Assembly: GCF_004341085.1 (NCBI RefSeq)
Contig: NZ_SLXW01000001.1
Location: forward strand, 1,054,001-1,118,000
Origin: Sphingomonas sp. PP-CE-1G-424
GTDB lineage: Bacteria; Pseudomonadota; Alphaproteobacteria; Sphingomonadales; Sphingomonadaceae
DNA length: 64,000 nt
Direction: 5' to 3'
A program made the translations under genes and the position numbers. Shown in pieces: positions 1 to 6,014 of the stretch. The notes under the pieces were generated by a model, which searched no databases, was not told where the DNA came from, and saw nothing but the letters and a program-made list of their open reading frames with translations. Position 1 is the first letter of the stretch; each line of letters starts with the position of its first letter.

Positions 1-347
1 GCGATCTGGTTGGGGTTGTCGCGCGTCAGGTGGCGCAGCTTGCGGATCGACGGGACGAGGTTGCCTGCGGTTCGTGCGTAGGCCGCCGCGAACAACGGCT
101 TGCCGGCGAGGATGTAGCCGCGCCGCGCCGTCTCGGACTGCTCCATCTGGATCTGGAGCGTGGCGACCGCTTGGCGGACATCCTGCGTGTGGAGGATCTC
201 GGCGGTATAGGTGTGGTTGCGGACGGTGATCCAGCCGATCGCGATCGCCGCGGCGGCCAGCGCGATGAAGCCGAGCGTCATGAACGCGACCAGCCACCGT
301 GCGACCCGCCCCTCCGACGAGGGCAATTTCAAGCGTACGCGGACCAT
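1..347 (-). CDS. CHASE3-domain sensor protein, N-terminal part only
   Basis: The gene runs off the left edge; about 115 residues are visible. After a basic start (MVRVRLKLP) comes one strong membrane helix (about residues 16-37) and then an extracytoplasmic segment with CHASE3 features: HTQDV, the core ARRGYILAG, and the closing motif LRHLTRDNPNQ. CHASE3 is a periplasmic input domain found in histidine kinases, diguanylate cyclases and chemoreceptors. The output domain lies outside the window, so the biochemical activity cannot be stated; a histidine kinase is the commonest partner. It lies 75 bp downstream of the ExoX-like gene on the same strand and could be co-transcribed with it. Confidence 0.75.
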   Translation of the reverse strand, partial: MVRVRLKLPSSEGRVARWLVAFMTLGFIALAAAAIAIGWITVRNHTYTAEILHTQDVRQAVATLQIQMEQSETARRGYILAGKPLFAAAYARTAGNLVPSIRKLRHLTRDNPNQI

Positions 348-422
348 AGGGGTTGGGGTGTAGGCGGGCGGAGGTCGTTACGCCAGCGATACTGACGCGT
401 CCGCCAGCGCAACGATATTGAT

Positions 423-1211
423 CTAGAGCAGCAGGTCCTGCGCGCTCGTCTTGCCGACGCGACCGCCGCCGCTGCGCCGGTCCATCTCGTGGTTGGCGGT
501 GAAGCGGATATCGGGATCGCGGTCGGTCATGAACGCCATCAGCGTCTCGTGATCGAGCTCGGACCATTCCTTGCCACGATCGGGGCCGTAGCGGACGCGC
601 GGGATCAGGCCGGGGTCGCGCGACCATTCGACGAGCTGCGCGAAACTCGCCTCGTTGAGCATGTCGCGCAGGTGGAACGCGGTGACGTAGGCGTCGGGGA
701 ATGCGCGGTGTGCGGGCAGGCCGCGCTCGTGTTCCATGCCGTGCGGTTTGCGCCAATAGCGCAGTACCTGGTTCGAGAAGCTCGGCGAGTCGGGCCAGAG
801 TCGTAGCGCGCATTTCCAGGTGCAGATCCATTCTGCGTCGCGGGTGAGCGCGGGCGTGCAGAATTTCTGCTCGAAATCGGCGCGGTGCGCGGCGAGCGCG
901 AGCCGGCGTGGCCACGGGTCGAGCACCTGGCGGGCGCAATCATGCCAATACGGCGCGTCGGCGACATGCTCGTCGAGGATGTGGTGGATCGCCTGAGTCA
1001 CCGGCGGGATCAGTCGGCCGGGATTGACGAGCAGGCTGCCGCCTTCGCCGTAGATCTCCCAGCGGCCATCCTCGCCGAGCGCGACGTCCTGCCAGCCGAT
1101 CTCGCAGACGCCGTGGGCGGGCGGGGCCGAGCCGGTGGTCTCGAGGTCGACGACCCGGATCATGTGGGGCTGGGGTTTGGGCTTGGGGTAGGGGGGCACC
1201 ATGCTCGCCAT
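423..1211 (-). CDS. ExoX-like 3'-5' DEDDh exonuclease
   Basis: 262 residues. All five DEDDh residues are visible: VVDLETTG (Asp22, Glu24; Exo I), AHRADFEQKF (Asp112; Exo II) and the Exo III pair His168/Asp173 in PAHRAFPDAY. The middle (EWICTWKCALRLWP) and the C-terminal PDRGKEWSEL...DPDIRFTANHE match the layout of Escherichia coli exonuclease X, a single-strand DNA 3'-5' exonuclease of mismatch repair and UV tolerance. The first 16 residues are proline-rich; E. coli ExoX starts at the equivalent of Met17 (ATG at 1163), so the true start may be there. No clear ribosome-binding site precedes either start. It follows the PH-domain gene by 18 bp. Confidence 0.85.
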   Translation of the reverse strand: MASMVPPYPKPKPQPHMIRVVDLETTGSAPPAHGVCEIGWQDVALGEDGRWEIYGEGGSLLVNPGRLIPPVTQAIHHILDEHVADAPYWHDCARQVLDPWPRRLALAAHRADFEQKFCTPALTRDAEWICTWKCALRLWPDSPSFSNQVLRYWRKPHGMEHERGLPAHRAFPDAYVTAFHLRDMLNEASFAQLVEWSRDPGLIPRVRYGPDRGKEWSELDHETLMAFMTDRDPDIRFTANHEMDRRSGGGRVGKTSAQDLLL

Positions 1212-1229
1212 GTGGGGACAAAAGCGCGC

Positions 1230-1679
1230 TTAATCCAGCGCGTATGAGTCCTCGACGTCGACTTCGCGGACGCCGCGGCGCTGGCGGGCGCGATCGACCA
1301 GTTTCCGGAGACCTTCGCGGCGGTCGCGCGCCATCGGGATGTCGCGGAGCGTGAACTCGCCGCCGCTGGTCGTGCGATCGGTGGAGGTCAGGATGATCGT
1401 GCCGATGTCGGTCATCTGGTTGAGCAGCGAATAGCCGAGGCGGACGTCCTTGATCCGGTAGAGTTCGATCTCGTCGATCGTCTTGAACAGGATGCCGCGC
1501 TTGATGATCAGGCGCTGGTCGGTGATCTCGTAGCTGGCGCTGCGGTTCTTGAGCCAGCGGACGCCGATGATGACGAAGCCGACGCCGGCGAGACAGGTGA
1601 GGAGGGTGCCCCAACCGGCAAAGCTGCCGAGCAGCCAGCGGCGCGTGCTGGAGCGGAATTCGTCGACTGGGCGCTCCAC
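1230..1679 (-). CDS. PH-domain (bPH_2/DUF304-type) membrane protein
   Basis: 149 residues with a membrane segment near the N-terminus (about residues 16-42, GTLLTCLAGVGFVIIGVRWL) followed by a bacterial PH-like domain: ASYEITDQRLIIKRGILFK and IELYRIKDVRLGYSLL are the usual bPH_2 strands. Such proteins are short membrane-anchored modules of unknown biochemical role, related to YdbT. An AAGGAG ribosome-binding site stands about 8 bases before the ATG. The gene lies between the phosphomannomutase gene (separated by two palindromic repeats) and the ExoX-like gene, all on the minus strand. No catalytic residues are expected. Confidence 0.7.
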   Translation of the reverse strand: MERPVDEFRSSTRRWLLGSFAGWGTLLTCLAGVGFVIIGVRWLKNRSASYEITDQRLIIKRGILFKTIDEIELYRIKDVRLGYSLLNQMTDIGTIILTSTDRTTSGGEFTLRDIPMARDRREGLRKLVDRARQRRGVREVDVEDSYALD

Positions 1680-1742
1680 TTGGGGACTCCTTGGGATGGT
1701 GGCGGGACGGTAGGCTGGGGCGGTGGTGAGTCAATCGCCCTC

Positions 1743-1825
1743 CCGTTCTCCCGCAAAGGCGGGAGTCCAGGGTTACAGGCGCCGGCGTTTGGAATTCCTG
1801 GACCCCCGCCTTCGCGGGGGAACGG
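1743..1825. repeat. palindromic repeat, family B (long form)
   Basis: Inverted pair of arms: CGTTCTCCCGC...GGCGGGAGTCCAGG on the left and CCTGGACCCCCGCC...GCGGGGGAACGG on the right. Each arm is itself a hairpin around AAGGC. It lies between the PH-domain gene and manB; similar elements recur across the window. Confidence 0.85.
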
Positions 1826-1898
1826 TTAGTTTGCGTTACGCGGCATGTCGCGAGTTCCGTGTCACGCATCTGTTTTGCGTGTAGCTTGATCACGCATA

Positions 1899-2001
1899 CC
1901 ACCCCGGCGGAGGCCGGGGCCCAGTTGGGGGACGTTGCTAACAGAGAGCGGTGTGCGTTACATCCACCTTTCCAACTGGGCCCCGGCCTTCGCCGGGGTG
2001 G
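1899..2001. repeat. palindromic repeat, family A
   Basis: Left arm CCACCCCGGCGGAGGCCGGG then GCCCAGTTGG; right arm CCAACTGGGCCCCGGCC then TTCGCCGGGGTGG. The loop carries GGACGTTGCTAAC. The element ends 8 bases from the manB stop codon and is followed, in the direction of transcription, by a family B element. Confidence 0.88.
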
Positions 2002-2009
2002 CGGCTCTG

Positions 2010-3383
2010 TTACGGTACCGATCTCACAACGCCGCTCGCCGCGAGTTGCGCATCGACCTCCGCCAGAAGCGTATCAAGCGCCGCTTGGTCCTTCGCCTCC
2101 GCGCGGACGGTCAGCATCGCCTGCGTGTTCGAGGCGCGGAGGAGCCACCACCCGTTGGCGGTCGTAACCCGCGCGCCATCGGTGAGGTCCATCTCCGCGC
2201 CCTCCGACTTCAACCGCGCGATCACTTCGTCCACCACCGCGAATTTCCGCACATCCTCGACCGGAAAGCGCAGGTCCGGCGTCGCGACCAGCGCCGGCAT
2301 CGCATCGCGCAACTCGGTCAGCGACCGCCCCGACAGATGCACCGCGCGGATCAGCCGCACCGCCGCATAGTGCGCGTCGTCGAAGCCGTAATATTCGCCC
2401 GCGAAGAACAGGTGCCCGCTCAACTCCCCGCCGATCGGTGCGCCGGTGCGGGTCATCGCGGTCTTCATCAGGCTGTGGCCTGTGGCGGCCATCACCGGCT
2501 CGCCGCCCAGTTCGGCGATCCGGTCGAATAACGCCTGAGACGACTTCACGTCGGCGACGATCGGCGCACCGGGGTGCTCGCGCAGGGCAGGCTCGACCAA
2601 TATGGAGAGAATCTGGTCGCCCCAGATCACGCGTCCCGAGCCGTCGACCGCGCCGATCCGGTCGCCGTCGCCATCGAAGGCCAGTCCGAAATCGAGGTTC
2701 TTCTCCGCGACCAGGCGTTTCAGATCGGCGAGGTTCGCCTCTTCGGTAGGATCGGGATGATGGTTGGGAAAATTGCCGTCGACTTCGGCGAAGATCACAT
2801 GATGCTCACCCGGCAGCAATTGAACGAGCTTCTCGATCACCGGGCCGGCGGCGCCGTTGCCGGTGTCCCAGCCGATCCGGTACGCGCCGCCTGCATAGCC
2901 GAGCATCAGCCGGGCGACATAGGCGTCCAGCACGTCTGCGGTCGTCACTTCGCCCGCGCCCTCACTCCAGGCGCCCGACGCGGCGAGCGCGGCGAGGTCC
3001 TGGATGTCGTCGCCAAAAAATGGCGCGTGCGCGTGCACCATCTTGAAGCCGTTATACTCGGGGGGATTGTGGCTGCCGGTTACCTGGATGCCGCCATCCA
3101 CTTCTAGCGTCGCCTCGGCGTAGTAGAGCATCGGGGTGGAGCTGAGGCCGATGCGGACGACGTCGACGCCGCCCGCGACGAGGCCGGAGACGAGCGCGGC
3201 TTCGAGTTCGGGCGAGGAGTTGCGGCCGTCATAGCCGACCGCGACGCGCGTTCCGCCAGCGGCGCGGATGCGGGTGGCGAAGCCTCGACCGATCGCCACG
3301 GCGTCGGCGGGGCCGAGCGCTTTGCCGACGATCCCGCGGATGTCGTATTCGCGGAGCGAGGTCGGGTCGAACTGGTGGGTCAT
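2010..3383 (-). CDS. manB: Phosphomannomutase/phosphoglucomutase
   Basis: 457 residues, the normal length for the alpha-D-phosphohexomutase superfamily. The catalytic phosphoserine loop is TGSHNPPEYNG (Ser104), the metal-binding loop is DGDGDR (about 237-242), the sugar-binding loop is GGELSGH, and the phosphate-binding loop is RASNTQAML near the C-terminus. The enzyme interconverts hexose 6- and 1-phosphates (mannose or glucose) for nucleotide-sugar and exopolysaccharide synthesis in the cytoplasm. The start at MTHQFDPTSL is chosen because GAGAGG precedes it and REYDIRG is the family's N-terminal motif; the open frame continues upstream only through a palindromic repeat. Mannose versus glucose preference cannot be read from sequence. 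Confidence 0.92.
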   Translation of the reverse strand: MTHQFDPTSLREYDIRGIVGKALGPADAVAIGRGFATRIRAAGGTRVAVGYDGRNSSPELEAALVSGLVAGGVDVVRIGLSSTPMLYYAEATLEVDGGIQVTGSHNPPEYNGFKMVHAHAPFFGDDIQDLAALAASGAWSEGAGEVTTADVLDAYVARLMLGYAGGAYRIGWDTGNGAAGPVIEKLVQLLPGEHHVIFAEVDGNFPNHHPDPTEEANLADLKRLVAEKNLDFGLAFDGDGDRIGAVDGSGRVIWGDQILSILVEPALREHPGAPIVADVKSSQALFDRIAELGGEPVMAATGHSLMKTAMTRTGAPIGGELSGHLFFAGEYYGFDDAHYAAVRLIRAVHLSGRSLTELRDAMPALVATPDLRFPVEDVRKFAVVDEVIARLKSEGAEMDLTDGARVTTANGWWLLRASNTQAMLTVRAEAKDQAALDTLLAEVDAQLAASGVVRSVP

Positions 3384-3426
3384 AGGCCTCTCGCTAGTCG
3401 TGCTGGTGCGGGAATACCGTCCTACC

Positions 3427-3525
3427 ACCGTCACCCCGGACTTGTTCCGGGGTGACGGTGCTGCGAACTCACGGCTATCGAGCGTGCGGAACGGTGGATG
3501 CCGGAACGAGCCCGGCATGACGGGG
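3427..3525. repeat. palindromic repeat, family F
   Basis: Two hairpins: ACCGTCACCCCGGAC/GTTCCGGGGTGACGGT, then GATGCCGGAACGAGCCCGGC followed by ATGACGG. GTGCGGAACGGTGGAT lies between them. The same architecture recurs near 63.1 kb. It lies between manB and the J-domain gene. Confidence 0.8.
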
Positions 3526-3528
3526 GGG

Positions 3529-3783
3529 TTAGCGTGCGCGCTTCAGGAGGAGGTCGCGCGCCGCATTCACCCGCCGGGTCAGGTCTGTGGAGCCGCCGCG
3601 GTCGGGGTGGACCGAGGCGATCAGGCGGCGGTGCGCGCTGCGGATGGCGTCGGCGTTCGCGTTGCTGCCGATGCCGAGGATCGAACGCGCTTCCGCTTCA
3701 TCCGTGACCACGCGCTGTTTTGGTTTCGGGCGAAGGTAATGCCAGGCCAGCCAGATGAAGACCCCGGCGACGATCCACTTCAT
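3529..3783 (-). CDS. Membrane-anchored J-domain (DnaJ-like) protein
   Basis: 84 residues: an N-terminal membrane helix (about residues 3-17, WIVAGVFIWLAWHYL), a basic linker, and a short J domain with the diagnostic HPD motif in ASVHPDRGG (about residues 59-61) followed by a helix ending in LLLKRAR. The J domain stimulates the ATPase of an Hsp70 (DnaK) partner. The layout, one membrane helix and a C-terminal J domain without Gly/Phe or zinc regions, resembles mitochondrial Tim14/Pam18. Its start codon overlaps the mipZ stop by 4 bp (ATGA), so the two are probably translationally coupled. No client is known. Confidence 0.82.
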   Translation of the reverse strand: MKWIVAGVFIWLAWHYLRPKPKQRVVTDEAEARSILGIGSNANADAIRSAHRRLIASVHPDRGGSTDLTRRVNAARDLLLKRAR

Positions 3784-4610
3784 GCAGCCACACCCGAGAC
3801 TGGGCCCGGCGTCTGTTCCGCCATGACCTCGGGCAGCTGCAACGCGGCCATCATCTCGCGCAGTTCCTGGCGCGCGGCGACGTGGCCGAGGCCCATGCTG
3901 CCGAATTCCTTGGCATCGATCATCGTCAGGCCGGCGGGAAACATCTCGCGGTAGATCACGCGCTCGCCGAGCCCCGGGATGATCCGGAAGCCGACGCGCT
4001 TGGCGAGTTGCGCCAGCGCGTCGGACACGCGGCGCATGTTGCGCGCCTCGATATGCTGGAGGCGGTTGCGCAGCACGACCCAGTCGATCGTCGTGCCGTC
4101 GGCGCGTGCGCGCTGCTTCCGCGCGTCCCAGATGAGTTCGGAATAGAAGCTCGGGCGCGTTACCTGATACGTCTCGGGATCGACCTGGCCGATCAGGTCG
4201 AAGTCGACGAAGCTGTCGTTCATCGGCGTGACCAGCGTGTTGGACAGCGCCGCGGCGGTGCGCGCGAACGGATCGTCGCGGCCCGGCGTGTCGACGACCA
4301 GGAAGTCCGAGCCTTCGCAGAGCGAGTGCCAGAGGTCCTCGAACTGGTCCTCGCTCTGGTCGGACAGCGTCGCGTGGCGCGGCATCGGCAGCACCGAGCC
4401 GTTGCGCCTCATCGTCTCGGCGCGGTTGTCTAGATAGCGGCCGACGGTGCGCTGGCGGTGATCCAGATCGAGACACGCGACGCGCGCACCCTTCGCCGCC
4501 AGCGCGATCGCGACGTGCACCGCGGTCGTCGACTTGCCGGTGCCGCCCTTCTCGTTGGCGAACACGATCACGTGCGTCGAAGCTTGGGGTGTTTCCGGGC
4601 CCGTGGCCAA
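3780..4610 (-). CDS. mipZ: MipZ, ParA-type ATPase for division-site placement
   Basis: 276 residues. Deviant Walker A motif NEKGGTGKST (about residues 19-28, signature Lys near 21 and catalytic Lys26), switch region VVDTPGRDD, and VTPMNDSFVDFDLIG, which is typical of Caulobacter MipZ rather than plasmid ParA. The C-terminal RVGFRIIPGL and ERVIYREMFP also match MipZ. MipZ binds ParB at the poles and inhibits FtsZ assembly, so that the Z ring forms at midcell. The start is TTG, preceded by AAGGAA at good spacing. It is divergent from panC and overlaps the downstream J-domain gene. Confident on family; cell-biology role inferred from Caulobacter. Confidence 0.9.
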   Translation of the reverse strand: MATGPETPQASTHVIVFANEKGGTGKSTTAVHVAIALAAKGARVACLDLDHRQRTVGRYLDNRAETMRRNGSVLPMPRHATLSDQSEDQFEDLWHSLCEGSDFLVVDTPGRDDPFARTAAALSNTLVTPMNDSFVDFDLIGQVDPETYQVTRPSFYSELIWDARKQRARADGTTIDWVVLRNRLQHIEARNMRRVSDALAQLAKRVGFRIIPGLGERVIYREMFPAGLTMIDAKEFGSMGLGHVAARQELREMMAALQLPEVMAEQTPGPVSGVAA

Positions 4611-4685
4611 CGCGCGTTTCCTTATTGATCGTAACAGTCACCCTTCATAGAAGCCGCGACCGCACTTATCGAGTAGGAGTTTCAC

Positions 4686-5525
4686 GTGGACACCGTCCGG
4701 GACCTTAATGCGTTGCGCGACAGCGTCGCCGCCTTCCGTGCGGCGGGGCAGCGCGTCGCGCTCGTCCCGACGATGGGCGCGCTCCACGCCGGCCATGTCG
4801 CGCTGATCGAGGCGGCAAAGCGGCCGGGGACCAAGGTCGTCGCGTCGATCTTCGTCAACCCGACGCAGTTCGGCCCGAACGAGGACCTGTCGCGCTATCC
4901 GCGGCGCGAGATGGCCGATATCCGGATGCTCAACGAAGCCGGGTGCGACCTGCTCTGGCTGCCGTCGGTCGAGACGATGTATCCCGAGGGTTTCGCGACG
5001 TCGGTGCGCGTCTCGGGCGTCAGCGACGGGTTCGACGGCGCCTCGCGGCCCGGTCATTTCGACGGCGTCGCGACGGTCGTGTCGAAGCTGTTCAACCAGG
5101 TCGGCCCTGATGCGGCGTATTTCGGCGAGAAGGATTACCAGCAGATCGCCGTCGTTCGGCGGTTCGTCGCCGATCTGGACTTCGCGATCGATATCGTCGG
5201 GGTGCCGACGCAGCGTGACGACGACGGTTTGGCGATGTCGTCGCGCAACATCTATCTCGACGACGAGCAGCGCAGGCAGGCGGTGGCCCTGCCGCGTGCG
5301 CTGGGTGTCGCGGCGCGGGCGATCGCGAAGGGTGAGGATGTCGAGTCTGTGCTCGACGATGCGCGGACGACGTTGGTGGGGGCGGGGTTCACGATCGATT
5401 ACGTTGCGCTGGCGGATGCCGAGACGCTGGCGGAGAACCCGGCCGCGGAGCGTCCGCGGCGGTTGCTGGCGGCAGCGCGGATGGGCGCGACGCGGCTGAT
5501 CGATAACATCGCGATAGAGTTGTAA
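4686..5525 (+). CDS. panC: Pantothenate synthetase (pantoate--beta-alanine ligase)
   Basis: 279 residues, standard length. ATP-binding HIGH-type motif in MGALHAGH (residues 30-37), FVNPTQFGPNED, pantoate-binding RPGHFDGVAT (121-130), FGEKDYQQ (146-153) and the KMSKS-like AMSSRN (183-188) are all intact. It condenses pantoate with beta-alanine using ATP in coenzyme A synthesis. The start is GTG, preceded by TAGGAG at ideal spacing. The gene is divergent from mipZ, with 75 bp between them that must hold both promoters. No panB or panD is in the window. Confidence 0.95.
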   Translation: MDTVRDLNALRDSVAAFRAAGQRVALVPTMGALHAGHVALIEAAKRPGTKVVASIFVNPTQFGPNEDLSRYPRREMADIRMLNEAGCDLLWLPSVETMYPEGFATSVRVSGVSDGFDGASRPGHFDGVATVVSKLFNQVGPDAAYFGEKDYQQIAVVRRFVADLDFAIDIVGVPTQRDDDGLAMSSRNIYLDDEQRRQAVALPRALGVAARAIAKGEDVESVLDDARTTLVGAGFTIDYVALADAETLAENPAAERPRRLLAAARMGATRLIDNIAIEL

Positions 5526-5536
5526 AGAACGCGCGT

Positions 5537-5552
5537 TAACCCATTAACCATT
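5537..5552. promoter_or_regulatory. possible CtrA-type box
   Basis: TTAACCCATTAACCAT contains TTAACCAT, the 8-mer half-site described for alphaproteobacterial CtrA, next to a second TTAACC. It stands about 50 bases before the Sel1-like gene. A sequence match only; GC-rich sphingomonad intergenic DNA contains TTAACC fairly often. Confidence 0.3.
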
Positions 5553-5603
5553 TCGTAGCCCGAATCACGGCACTCTGTTCTCACGAACATTGGGGGCAAG
5601 ACC

Positions 5604-5900
5604 ATGGGCAGCAGTTTCAAGAACGCGAATATCGGAATCGAACGCCGTCTGGCGGATGCCGCGCGCGGCGACGACCGGGCGTGTTACGAACTGGGGATGG
5701 TGTATTCGACGGGGACTTCGGGTGTCGTCCTCGACCTGATCGAGGCGCACAAGTGGTTCAACCTTGCGGCGGTGTCGGGGAACATCGCCGCGCAGGAATG
5801 CCGGGCTGAGATCGCCGAGGACATGACGGCTCGGGAGATCTCGGTGGCGCAACGTGCCGCGCGGGACTGGATGCAGTTGACGCAACGGCGGGCTGCTTAA
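5604..5900 (+). CDS. Small Sel1-repeat protein
   Basis: 98 residues. DRACYELGMVYSTG and EAHKWFNLAAVSGN form one and a half Sel1-like (TPR-related) helical repeats, followed by a charged helix. It has no signal peptide and no membrane segment. Proteins of this size and pattern are common in sphingomonads, and their role is unknown; Sel1 repeats usually bind other proteins. A purine-rich GGGGGCAAG precedes the ATG, and a possible CtrA box lies upstream. It is convergent with topA, with a repeat element between. Confidence 0.72.
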   Translation: MGSSFKNANIGIERRLADAARGDDRACYELGMVYSTGTSGVVLDLIEAHKWFNLAAVSGNIAAQECRAEIAEDMTAREISVAQRAARDWMQLTQRRAA

Positions 5901-5909
5901 TTCTAGGGC

Positions 5910-6012
5910 TCCCCTCCCGCTTGCGGGAGGGGTTGGGGGAGGGATGACCGCGAACGTTGCGTTCGTGGGGTATTTCGGTCCCTCCCCTAGCCCCTCCCGC
6001 AAGCGGGAGGGG
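5910..6012. repeat. palindromic repeat between convergent genes
   Basis: CCCCTCCCGC/GCGGGAGGGG hairpins stand at both ends, with GACCGCGAACGTTGCGTTCG between them. It fills the gap between the convergent Sel1-like and topA genes and could terminate both. Related in style, but not in sequence, to family D. Confidence 0.75.
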
Positions 6013-6014
6013 AA

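Noticed and set aside
3384..3518. 45-residue N-terminal extension of phosphomannomutase
   Set aside because: The extension is translated family F repeat DNA; the ATG at 3383 has a good ribosome-binding site and matches the family start.
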